DNA of 64,000 nt from Flavobacterium lotistagni (GTDB lineage Bacteria; Bacteroidota; Bacteroidia; Flavobacteriales; Flavobacteriaceae), in NCBI RefSeq assembly GCF_011392125.1, contig NZ_JAAJBU010000001.1:590014-654013 (forward strand). The letters are read 5' to 3'. A program made the translations under genes and the position numbers. Under the pieces are notes generated by a model that was not told the origin of the DNA, did no database searches, and saw only the letters and a program-made list of their open reading frames with translations. Position 1 is the stretch's first letter. Each line of letters begins with the position of its first letter. Positions 27,390 through 35,376 of this stretch are shown here, piece by piece.

Positions 27390-27773
27390 ATGCCGAATGC
27401 TGCCTCGATGCTGATTTTGATTTTTTTGGCCATTACCTTTATCCAATCTGGTTACGACAAAGTCATGGACTGGAGGGGCAATGTGGCTTGGCTTAAAGAA
27501 CATTTTGCCAAAACCAGCCTAAGCAACCACATTCCGCTGGCATTGCTGCATCTTTTGGTTCTGGAACTGATTTCCGGCGTTCTTTGTGTTGTCGGCGCAA
27601 TCCAACTTTGGCTGCAAAACGAAAGGCTTTTCGGATTCTATGGCGCTGTTTTTTCGTGCGTTACCTTAATCATGCTTTTGTTCGGACAAAGGCTGGCAAA
27701 AGATTACGACGGAGCCAGAACCATTGTGATTTACTTTATTCCGGCGGTGATAGCCGTTTATTGGCTCGGCTGA
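27390..27773 (+). CDS. DoxX-like small membrane protein
   Basis: 127 residues with four predicted membrane segments: near 6-22, 48-70, 80-100 and 108-126. The opening IFLAITFIQSGYDKVMDW is typical of the DoxX family, whose members are four-helix membrane proteins of uncertain function. It follows holB after 3 bases, so they form one transcript. Its 3' end overlaps the convergent helicase gene by 16 bases. Confidence 0.8.
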   Translation: MPNAASMLILIFLAITFIQSGYDKVMDWRGNVAWLKEHFAKTSLSNHIPLALLHLLVLELISGVLCVVGAIQLWLQNERLFGFYGAVFSCVTLIMLLFGQRLAKDYDGARTIVIYFIPAVIAVYWLG

Positions 27774-30055
27774 TTGCTAACGGCTTTGCCTAAACTGGCG
27801 CGGAACATTTTGAGTTCGTCCCAAGTGAAAGCCTCGCCATATTTTTCTTTGAGCGGGCTCAGCGAAACCTCCTGGTAGCCTTCAAAAGCTTGCTGTAATG
27901 CACTTATTTTATCTTCCGTTAAGATATCATTTATATTGATTGCCTTTATTTCGATGAGCTTTGCCAAATGGTTGAAAATAGTTTGTCTGCTGAGTTTTCG
28001 CAACTCTGCAATATCGGCTACTGTGTGCTGTTGCTGCCACAACTCGTAGGTGACCAAGTAGGTCGATTTTTTAGGCTCTTTTGATTTCTTGGTTTTCTTA
28101 TCGGTATAGCGTTCTGTCTGCTGCTCATTCTCAATCAGGGTAAGATTAGCTTCTAGGAATTGGCTTCGAACTGATTCAATCAAATTGAACTTATAGTTTT
28201 TAATCGATGTGGATTGCAGTTTTTCTTTTGACAATGCCGCTCCGGATTGAATCGTCTCCACTAATGCTTTTGCCTTGAGCAGTTGCAAAACAGTCTCGGT
28301 TTGTGCCTCGTCTAGGTCGAGCAATTCTTCGAAAAACGCTTTGGCTTTCTTCACGCGCCCCACTTCCTCTTTTTTCCAAAGAATGTCACGCAAGAGTTGG
28401 TCTAAAGGCTTGAAAAAATAGTCATGCGCGGCTTGGACTCTTTCTGAAATGTAGTCCATATCTGGTTCTGCGGCGGTAAAGAGTTGATCGAGTTGAGCGC
28501 TGAATTTTCTTGCTGGCACCAACAATTCTGATATTGTATCGGCATTTTGCTTGGCCCAATGGGCGTGCTTGGCTTTCTCCGATGAGGTGCCTTTTTCGCG
28601 ATAACTAAATTGATGCTGTCGCCAAAGCTGCACTAATGCTGACCAATCGAAAGCCTGTTTGAGATAATCGCGAAGGAATATTTTACTTTCTTGTTGTAGG
28701 GCTACTTCAAGGTCGTCCTGCGTCATTTTGCTGTTGGCGTAATCCATGACTTGTTGGTCATTGGTGATACCGTTCATTTTTAGAGGCGAAAGTAATACCA
28801 AACCTTCTGGGCTGCGCAATCGTGAAAGCGCGACGTAGGCTTGCCCAGGCAAGAAAACCTCAGATACATCAAGCGCCGCCCGCTCGAAAGTAAGGCCTTG
28901 GCTTTTATGAACCGTAATGGCCCAAGCTAGTTTTATCGGATAATGCACAAAAGTGCCCAATACTTCTTCTTCGATTTCGTTGGTGAGTTCGCTAACTCGG
29001 TATCGGATATTTTGCCATTCGTATTTCTCCACTGTGATGTAACGCTGCTCTTCGGGAAAATGCACTAAGATTTCGGCCTCAGACAAGGCTTCAATGACGC
29101 CCATTTTTCCGTTGAAATATTGCTTATTATACGATAAATCGTTTTTGACAAACATGATTTGCGCGCCGACTTTGAGTTTTAGTTCTGCTTCTACGGGAAA
29201 AATCTTATCGGGAAAATCACCTACGATTTCAGGGAAATAAATTTGTTCTTGCGCGTTCAAATCTGCTAGAGATTGCTGATTCACGGCGTCTGCTTTGGCA
29301 TTGTGCGTCGTGAGCAGGATATAACCTGGATGGGATTTCAAATCAAAATCAGGTTGTACGAAAGTATTGAGATATTGCATGTCACTCACGCTAATTTGGT
29401 TGTGGCGCAAATGGTTCAACAGGGAAATAAAATGCTCGTCAGATTGTCGGAAAATCTTCGAAAGTTCAATGTATAGTGGCGGATTTTCGGTTACGACTTT
29501 CGAATGAAAAAAGAAATTTCCGCGGTAATAATTTCGGAGTACTTGCCATTCAGAGGGTTTAATCACCGGAGGCAACTGCAGCAAATCGCCAATAAACAAA
29601 ACTTGCACGCCTCCAAATGGCAGTTTGCTTTTGCGAATGGTTTGCAGCATAAAATCTATGGCATCAAGCAAATCAGCACGCAACATACTGACTTCGTCTA
29701 TGATGAGCAGTTCCATTTTGCTTAATACCGATTTCTTGGCTCCGCTAATTTTGAAGGGGCGCAACAAGGTACTTTTGGATTCGAATTTCACGGTCTCAGA
29801 AAACACAGGCGTGATGTATTCTGGGATAAAGGCCGCAAAGGGCAACTGAAACTGCGAATGAATCGTGACTCCGTTGGCGTTGAGTGCGGCAATTCCTGTG
29901 GGAGCGACCACCACCGTATTCTTGTGCGTCGTGTTGATGATTTCGCGCAACAGGGTTGTTTTTCCTGTGCCTGCTTTTCCGGTTAGAAATACAGATCGTT
30001 TGGTTTGGTTAATGAACTGAAGAGTCAGTTGGGCTTCGGCGGTAAAATGTTCCAT
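27758..30055 (-). CDS. PIF1-like DNA helicase with C-terminal helix-turn-helix region
   Basis: 765 residues. Superfamily 1 helicase motifs: Walker A GKAGTGKTT (about 26-34), APTGIAA, Walker B LLIIDEVSMLRADLLD, FIGDLLQLPPV, and the late motif WAITVHKSQGLTFERAALDV with VALSRL. These define the PIF1/RecD-like group. From about residue 480 a helical region follows, and near 680-715 there is WQQQHTVADIAELRKLSRQTIFNHLAKLIE, a clear helix-turn-helix of the RQC/HTH_40 type seen in RecQ-like helicases. A role in replication fork or G-quadruplex processing is likely from the family. It is monocistronic as far as the sequence shows. Confidence 0.9.
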   Translation of the reverse strand: MEHFTAEAQLTLQFINQTKRSVFLTGKAGTGKTTLLREIINTTHKNTVVVAPTGIAALNANGVTIHSQFQLPFAAFIPEYITPVFSETVKFESKSTLLRPFKISGAKKSVLSKMELLIIDEVSMLRADLLDAIDFMLQTIRKSKLPFGGVQVLFIGDLLQLPPVIKPSEWQVLRNYYRGNFFFHSKVVTENPPLYIELSKIFRQSDEHFISLLNHLRHNQISVSDMQYLNTFVQPDFDLKSHPGYILLTTHNAKADAVNQQSLADLNAQEQIYFPEIVGDFPDKIFPVEAELKLKVGAQIMFVKNDLSYNKQYFNGKMGVIEALSEAEILVHFPEEQRYITVEKYEWQNIRYRVSELTNEIEEEVLGTFVHYPIKLAWAITVHKSQGLTFERAALDVSEVFLPGQAYVALSRLRSPEGLVLLSPLKMNGITNDQQVMDYANSKMTQDDLEVALQQESKIFLRDYLKQAFDWSALVQLWRQHQFSYREKGTSSEKAKHAHWAKQNADTISELLVPARKFSAQLDQLFTAAEPDMDYISERVQAAHDYFFKPLDQLLRDILWKKEEVGRVKKAKAFFEELLDLDEAQTETVLQLLKAKALVETIQSGAALSKEKLQSTSIKNYKFNLIESVRSQFLEANLTLIENEQQTERYTDKKTKKSKEPKKSTYLVTYELWQQQHTVADIAELRKLSRQTIFNHLAKLIEIKAININDILTEDKISALQQAFEGYQEVSLSPLKEKYGEAFTWDELKMFRASLGKAVSNQPSQ

Positions 30056-30088
30056 ATGGCTGATATTAAAATCATAAAAGTAACACTT

Positions 30089-31024
30089 TTATTGTAGAGT
30101 TTTTTCCATGGCGGACAAATTCTCGTTTACGATTCTAGAGCATTTTGTCGCCCCGACATCGTTTAAATGGTCAGCATCATAAAAATCATCATCGGAAAAG
30201 CGAGCGTCGTTAAAAAGATTCAAATAGTAGGCTGTTCCCAGATTTTTCTGTTGAAATTCGAAGCAGGCTTTCTGAATCGCCAGCAATTTCTTGGGGTTTA
30301 AATAACGCCCATAAACTTGGGTCTGAGGCATCGAAACAATCAAAATTTGGAGCTTTTCTTCCTTGCATCGGTTGATGATGGCCTGAATCCGGTTTTTATT
30401 GAGGGTAAAATCCATCAAACCGTCTTCTTGAACCAGCGCCCTTTCTTGGGCCACTTTGTTCGGATCGGTACGGTTCTGCTTTTTGTAATTAGTGCCCCAA
30501 CCGGAGGCGTCGCAGTCTACGATTGTACCCTCTTGAAGATACCGGTATAGAATTTTCTTGAATCTTACAAAATTCTGCACCAAAGCTAAAGAGTATTGTC
30601 GAGGGTCAAAAACTGAAATTGTCGGAACTTGAAGTCCCATAAATCGTTGGTAATAAAATTTGCGCCAAGGGTCATCACCAGTATCGTCAACCTGACTTAA
30701 ATTGGTGTACTCGATACAAAAAACCACCTGTTTCAGTCGGGGCAATTGGGGAATATTCTTCTCAAATAGTAATTGATCAAAAAAAATCGTCTGACTCACA
30801 TTTGAAAGGTTAAAAGTCGGTTTCGAAAAATACTTCGGATTCAACCCATAAAGACAATGAGAATCGCCAAAGAGCAATACTTCAATTCTATTTTTATTTC
30901 TATTAAGCTGCTGATTTTTAACGACATAGTTATTTGGAACCAGTCGATAAAAAACCTCAATCGCCGCGAAAGTCAAGAAAATTGGAAGCAGGAACAAAAA
31001 CAACCTCAGGAGGAACTTCTTCAT
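30089..31024 (-). CDS. SGNH-hydrolase-like membrane-anchored protein
   Basis: 311 residues with an N-terminal membrane helix (about 5-24). The segment LLFGDSHCLYGLNPKYF near residue 50 resembles block I of SGNH/GDSL hydrolases (GDSH), and the C-terminal DADHLNDVGA supplies the Asp-x-x-His pair, so the Ser-Asp-His triad can be assigned. Related proteins act in acyl transfer to surface polysaccharides; the substrate here is unknown. It lies between the helicase and ompH genes on the same strand, after a terminator. Confidence 0.72.
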   Translation of the reverse strand: MKKFLLRLFLFLLPIFLTFAAIEVFYRLVPNNYVVKNQQLNRNKNRIEVLLFGDSHCLYGLNPKYFSKPTFNLSNVSQTIFFDQLLFEKNIPQLPRLKQVVFCIEYTNLSQVDDTGDDPWRKFYYQRFMGLQVPTISVFDPRQYSLALVQNFVRFKKILYRYLQEGTIVDCDASGWGTNYKKQNRTDPNKVAQERALVQEDGLMDFTLNKNRIQAIINRCKEEKLQILIVSMPQTQVYGRYLNPKKLLAIQKACFEFQQKNLGTAYYLNLFNDARFSDDDFYDADHLNDVGATKCSRIVNENLSAMEKTLQ

Positions 31025-31055
31025 CAGTGTTACAACAGTAATTTAGAATACGTTA

Positions 31056-31086
31056 TAAAAAAAGGCGCCTAACAAGGACACCTTTA
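31056..31086 (-). terminator. Terminator of the ompH-like gene
   Basis: Minus strand stem AAAGGTG-CC / GG-CGCCTTT (one bulged T and one G-T pair) with a 6-base loop, followed by a run of T. It lies in the 76-base gap before the SGNH-like gene. Confidence 0.65.
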
Positions 31087-31100
31087 TTGAATCAAAAAAC

Positions 31101-31664
31101 TTACTTTTTAATTGGCTCTTTGTTGCCCTCAGACTGGTATTTCTCGTTAAGGACTTTTACAATCTCGGCTGTAATATCGTATTGGTCTTTTGCATACAGT
31201 ATCGAGACGGCTTCACCCGTTGCGTAGATATAATCATAGCCTTTTTCCTTGCCATATTGCTTGATAAAACTCTTAACGTTTTTAACCAGCGAATCCATTT
31301 CTGCGCCGCTTTCTTGTTGCAACTGCTGAAGCATACTGTCTTGGGCGTAACGCAACTCTTGTTCCTTCTTCTGTAATCTCTCACCATTTTCCTGGGCCCA
31401 TGCCTGTCCTTTGGCTTGCGCATTCTTTTGGAAGCTAGAAGCTTCCGCCTTAAAACGCGCTACTTCGGTCTGAAGTTCTTTGCCCATAACATCCGATTTG
31501 GTTTTGTACTTAGCTTCAATGTCTTTGGCTTTAGTATACTCTTCGAGCAGTTTTGAAGTGTCAACGTAGGCTGTTTTGAACTCCTTTGCAGCGGCTGGGC
31601 TGTTATTGTTATTACAAGAGATTAGGGAAACTGAAATTGCTAAAAATAAAAGTATTCTTTTCAT
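31101..31664 (-). CDS. OmpH/Skp family periplasmic chaperone, lipoprotein form
   Basis: 187 residues. The N-terminus MKRILLFLAISVSLISC is a lipoprotein signal, unlike the soluble E. coli Skp. The mature part has AYVDTSKLLEEYTKA, a central charged coiled coil (about 50-130), and SFIKQYGKEKGYDYIYATGEAVSILYAKDQYDITAEIV, which is the OmpH C-terminal signature. Skp proteins hold unfolded outer-membrane proteins. A minus-strand TAAATTTG at 31704-31697 lies about 35 bases upstream as likely -7 element. Confidence 0.9.
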   Translation of the reverse strand: MKRILLFLAISVSLISCNNNNSPAAAKEFKTAYVDTSKLLEEYTKAKDIEAKYKTKSDVMGKELQTEVARFKAEASSFQKNAQAKGQAWAQENGERLQKKEQELRYAQDSMLQQLQQESGAEMDSLVKNVKSFIKQYGKEKGYDYIYATGEAVSILYAKDQYDITAEIVKVLNEKYQSEGNKEPIKK

Positions 31665-31696
31665 GTGATGGGATTAATTGAACTCAAAAAAGAGCT

Positions 31697-31704
31697 CAAA
31701 TTTA
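31697..31704 (-). promoter_or_regulatory. -7 element of the ompH-like gene
   Basis: Minus strand TAAATTTG, exact TAnnTTTG, in the gap before the ATG at 31664; no TTG at -33. Confidence 0.4.
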
Positions 31705-31711
31705 GATTAAT

Positions 31712-32554
31712 TTATTGATTTTTAAAGATATAGATTAGAGACGAATATTCGCCGGTACGACGTCCTTTTAAGTTCGATTTTAACCCGATTAGGAAAGCTT
31801 TAATAAAATTCATCTTTCCGGTCTTGTATTTCTCGGATAAAAGAGAGACATAATATGCATCAAAAAGCATCGGCAAAGTCTGGACTAATTGAAAGTTTTC
31901 CCTTTCAAAAATGGTTCGCATAGCAGTCTTGGAAAAATGCCACAAGTGTCTTGGAACATCATAAGCCGCCCAATAATTTTGGTAATATTCGGCATCGAAG
32001 GATTTATAATTGGGTACTGCAATTACGATTGTTCCTTCTGGTTTTAAAAGGCGTTTGAGTTCGCTGAGTTGCAATTGTAGGTCTGGCACATGTTCCAGTA
32101 CGTGCCACATGGTAATTACATCGGCACAATGGCTTTCAAGTGTGGCTGTATCATTTTGCAAAATAATACCTTTTTGGTTAGCAAAACTTCTTGCTTTTGT
32201 ATTCGGTTCCACCCCGATTATTTCCCATTCGTTGTCTTTGGCTACTTTGAGAAAATCTCCGGTTCCAGCACCAATATCGAGTAACACGCCTTTTGAAGAG
32301 TGTAACTTTGTAATCAGTCTGAGCTTGTTCTGAAGTGCGATTTTCTTTACAGATTGATAAATCCTTTCAAATAGCGAACGTTTGCCATCGGTATGGGAAA
32401 TATAATCGTCACTCTCGTAATATGCCGCCAATTCTTGGCCTTGTGGTTGCGGATTAGTGACAAGCAAGCCGTCGTCAGTTTGATATAATCGAAAATCTCT
32501 TTTAGAGACCGAATGATCTTTAACTGTTATGAATAATTTGTGGTTAGAATCCAT
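31712..32554 (-). CDS. Class I SAM-dependent methyltransferase
   Basis: 280 residues. SAM-binding motif I is LLDIGAGTGDFLKVA (about 92-106), with the acidic GVEPNTKAR after it. The segment MWHVLEHVPDLQLQLSELKRLLKPEGTIVIAVPN is the Methyltransf_11/23 type. The N-terminal ~80 residues have no zinc cysteines. Substrate unknown. It overlaps the lipoprotein gene upstream by one base, so it is the last gene of the DUF4175-ybeY-mnmG operon. Confidence 0.88.
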   Translation of the reverse strand: MDSNHKLFITVKDHSVSKRDFRLYQTDDGLLVTNPQPQGQELAAYYESDDYISHTDGKRSLFERIYQSVKKIALQNKLRLITKLHSSKGVLLDIGAGTGDFLKVAKDNEWEIIGVEPNTKARSFANQKGIILQNDTATLESHCADVITMWHVLEHVPDLQLQLSELKRLLKPEGTIVIAVPNYKSFDAEYYQNYWAAYDVPRHLWHFSKTAMRTIFERENFQLVQTLPMLFDAYYVSLLSEKYKTGKMNFIKAFLIGLKSNLKGRRTGEYSSLIYIFKNQ

Positions 32555-33078
32555 TATTGGTTGTAATATTCCTCTTTTAGTTTTTTTAGGTAATTTACTG
32601 CTACGTTTTGAAATAAAGAATCTTCACGCAAGCAATCTTCATTATTGCTATTGATTAAAGACCAGGCAATAAACTTTCGTTGTTGGTCTGTTTGATCGTC
32701 TTGCGGCTGCAAATGTATAACAGAATAATTGGCACTATTGAAGTATTTTTCAAAATCTGCATTATCGTATAAAATCAATTGGTACTTATTGTTATCAATG
32801 TTTACCGGATAAGTTGAGTTTAAGTAATTCTCCGTTCGGAATTTTATTGCGAGGAATCTTTCTATAGGTAAATTTCGGGTGTTGTTTTCGAAGATAAATG
32901 CTGTAAGGCTTTCATTATTTCCGAGGATTTTTTGCCCGTTTGGCACCAAAATATAGTCGGAGATTTGTGTAGTCTGTCTCGAACCCGTGCAACTAGAAAG
33001 TAAAAAAAAGACAACGCTAATCAATGCAATCCATTTGCTGGCATGGAATGAACAAATCGGTTTCACGTGGAACATCAT
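32554..33078 (-). CDS. Hypothetical lipoprotein after mnmG; parS site in its first codons
   Basis: 174 residues. After a basic N-terminal region, a hydrophobic stretch IALISVVFFLLSSC ends with a lipobox (LSSC), so it should be lipid-anchored. The mature part is rich in Asn and Gln and I do not recognise its family. The ATG lies in ATGATG overlapping the mnmG stop (ATGA). Codons 2-5 (MFHVK) are encoded by the near-perfect parS-like sequence at 33059-33074. No other Met is available before the signal peptide. Confidence 0.75.
   Translation of the reverse strand: MMFHVKPICSFHASKWIALISVVFFLLSSCTGSRQTTQISDYILVPNGQKILGNNESLTAFIFENNTRNLPIERFLAIKFRTENYLNSTYPVNIDNNKYQLILYDNADFEKYFNSANYSVIHLQPQDDQTDQQRKFIAWSLINSNNEDCLREDSLFQNVAVNYLKKLKEEYYNQ
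33059..33074. promoter_or_regulatory. parS-like ParB-binding site (15 of 16)
   Basis: GGTTTCACGTGGAACA differs from the consensus TGTTTCACGTGGAACA only in the first base; the 14-base inner core is intact. It lies in the first codons of a lipoprotein gene. Confidence 0.75.
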
Positions 33079-34946
33079 CTTCCCATATAGATTAATAAAA
33101 CAGATATGTCGCTCGGCGAAACCCCACTGATTCTTGAAGCCTGAGATATGGTAACCGGACGTATTTTACTTAGTTTTTGTTTGGCTTCAATAGACATTGA
33201 TTTCACTTTCTGGTAATCGAAATTTTCAGGTATTTGCACTACTTCTAATCTGGTTAACTTATCAGCATTGTTGCGTTCCTTCTCTATATATCCTGAATAT
33301 TTGACTTGAATTTCCGCTTGTTCCAGAATCTCTTTATCCAATTGATTTGATTGGGCATAATCTCGAACTGGTTCTAATTGCAACATATCTGTCATATCGA
33401 TCTGCGGGCGGGAAAATATCTTGAACATTTTATCTGATTGACTGATTAAGGCCGTATCCTTGGCTTGAAGAATGGGATTGATATCCGAAACACTAACGCT
33501 AGTTTCTTTGAAAAACTGAACCATTTTCTCAGATTCGTTGAACTTGTACTCCATTCTTTTCATTCTGCCATCGGAAGCCAATCCTAATTTATAGGACAAC
33601 GGAGTTAATCTGAAATCGGCGTTATCTTGTCTGAGCAACGTTCGGAATTCTGCTCTCGAGGTAAACATTCTATAGGGCTCTTCTGTTCCTTTAGTAATTA
33701 AATCGTCAATTAAAACACCTATATAGGCTTCGTCTCTTTTTAATACAAACGGATTTTGTTCTTTAACTTTCAAAGCAGCATTAATACCTGCCATCAAGCC
33801 TTGTGATGCTGCTTCTTCGTATCCGGTGGTGCCATTAATTTGACCTGCAAAATACAAGCCTTCCACCAGCTTGGTTTCTAAAGTGTGCTTGAGTTGTGTC
33901 GGCGGAAAATAATCATATTCAATAGCGTATCCCGGTCTGAAAAACTTAACGTTTTCAAAACCAACCACAGACCTTAGAGCTTTAAACTGAATCTCTTCCG
34001 GCAACGACGTAGAAAAGCCGTTGACATAAACTTCTACAGTATTCCAGCCTTCAGGTTCTACAAACAACTGGTGCCTTTCTTTGTCGGCAAAACGATTGAT
34101 TTTGTCTTCTATTGAAGGACAATAACGCGGGCCAAGGCTTTTAATCCTACCGTTAAACATTGGTGACCTATCGAAACCCTCCCTCAAGATGTTGTGCACT
34201 TCATTAGAAGTATAAGTCATGTAGCAAGAGCGTTGTTGAGTCAAGGGTTTGGTAATGTCCGAATAAGAAAATTTAGCAGGTTGATCATCGCCTTTTTCTT
34301 CGTTCATTTTTGAATAATCCAGTGAGCGTCCGTCTACTCTTGGGGGCGTGCCGGTCTTCATTCTGCCGGATTCAAAACCAGCCTTAACCAAATCTTCCGT
34401 GATTCCGTGGGCCGCACTTTCTCCTGCCCTACCTCCACCAAATTGTTTGTCTCCAATATGAATAAGACCATTCAGAAAAGTTCCATTAGTTAATACTACT
34501 GTTTTGCTTTTTATTTCAATTCCTAAAGATGTTACTATCCCTTTGACTTGGGCATTTTCTATTATTAGCCCTCTCACCATTTCTTGATAAAAATCAAGGT
34601 TGGGTGTTTGTTCGAGCATCAAACGCCATACTTCTGAAAATCGCATTCTGTCACTTTGAACTCGTGGGGACCACATCGCCGGCCCTTTAGATTTATTCAG
34701 CATTTTAAACTGAATAGCAGTATTATCTGATACAATTCCCGAATAACCACCTAAAGCATCTATCTCACGAACGATCTGTCCTTTTGCAATTCCACCCATA
34801 GCCGGATTACAAGACATTTGAGCAATATTCTGCAAATTCATGGTGACCAACAAGGTCTTACAACCTAAGTTTGCAGCTGCTGCTGCAGCTTCACAACCAG
34901 CATGACCAGCTCCAACTACAATAACATCATATCGATCTTGAAACAT
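33075..34946 (-). CDS. mnmG: tRNA uridine-5-carboxymethylaminomethyl modification enzyme MnmG (GidA)
   Basis: 623 residues. The FAD-binding GAGHAGCEAA follows the N-terminus (about 11-20), and signature segments CNPAMGGIAKG, LTNGTFLNG and PRYCPSIEDK are present. With MnmE it modifies wobble uridine 34 of certain tRNAs. mnmG is often near the replication origin. It begins 1 base after ybeY and overlaps the following lipoprotein gene by 4 bases. Confidence 0.97.
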   Translation of the reverse strand: MFQDRYDVIVVGAGHAGCEAAAAAANLGCKTLLVTMNLQNIAQMSCNPAMGGIAKGQIVREIDALGGYSGIVSDNTAIQFKMLNKSKGPAMWSPRVQSDRMRFSEVWRLMLEQTPNLDFYQEMVRGLIIENAQVKGIVTSLGIEIKSKTVVLTNGTFLNGLIHIGDKQFGGGRAGESAAHGITEDLVKAGFESGRMKTGTPPRVDGRSLDYSKMNEEKGDDQPAKFSYSDITKPLTQQRSCYMTYTSNEVHNILREGFDRSPMFNGRIKSLGPRYCPSIEDKINRFADKERHQLFVEPEGWNTVEVYVNGFSTSLPEEIQFKALRSVVGFENVKFFRPGYAIEYDYFPPTQLKHTLETKLVEGLYFAGQINGTTGYEEAASQGLMAGINAALKVKEQNPFVLKRDEAYIGVLIDDLITKGTEEPYRMFTSRAEFRTLLRQDNADFRLTPLSYKLGLASDGRMKRMEYKFNESEKMVQFFKETSVSVSDINPILQAKDTALISQSDKMFKIFSRPQIDMTDMLQLEPVRDYAQSNQLDKEILEQAEIQVKYSGYIEKERNNADKLTRLEVVQIPENFDYQKVKSMSIEAKQKLSKIRPVTISQASRISGVSPSDISVLLIYMGR

Positions 34947-34947
34947 G

Positions 34948-35376
34948 CTACTTTTTATTTTGTTTCACGTGGAACATTTTCATTTTCTCTTCTTCTTTTT
35001 GTCGCATCACTCGCTCTTCAGATTTCGACTTGTCTTTGTATCCGCAATAATGTAAAACACCATGAACCAATACACGCCTTAATTCTTCATCGAACGACAC
35101 CATGAACTCTTTTGCATTTTCACGAACTCTTTCAATAGAGATATAAACATCTCCTTGTAATTCATTTCCTACAGAATAGTCGAAACTAATGATATCCGTC
35201 AATGTGTCGTGATTCAAGTAATGTTGGTTGATTTCCAACAAATAAGCATCATCACAAAAGATATAATTGATTTCTCCTTCTCGTTTGTTCTCCGAAACTA
35301 TTACATCCGAAAGCCATTTGGAGTGAACTCTTGGCTTTGAAATCTTAAAGTCGGTTTCGTAATTAAAACTAATCAT
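34948..35376 (-). CDS. ybeY: Endoribonuclease YbeY (16S rRNA maturation)
   Basis: 142 residues. The metal site reads HGVLHYCGYKDKS; the first two His of H-x3-H are present, but the third ligand position of the usual H-x3-H-x5-H is replaced (GYKDK). I believe this change is common in Bacteroidota. The C-terminal 12 residues contain MFHVKQ, encoded by the perfect parS at 34961-34976. It overlaps DUF4175 by 8 bases and is followed by mnmG after 1 base. Confidence 0.92.
   Translation of the reverse strand: MISFNYETDFKISKPRVHSKWLSDVIVSENKREGEINYIFCDDAYLLEINQHYLNHDTLTDIISFDYSVGNELQGDVYISIERVRENAKEFMVSFDEELRRVLVHGVLHYCGYKDKSKSEERVMRQKEEEKMKMFHVKQNKK
34961..34976. promoter_or_regulatory. Perfect parS (ParB-binding) site inside ybeY
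   Basis: TGTTTCACGTGGAACA matches one form of the bacterial chromosomal parS consensus (TGTTNCACGTGAAACA on the other strand) at all 16 positions. It is contained in the last codons of ybeY. Confidence 0.9.
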
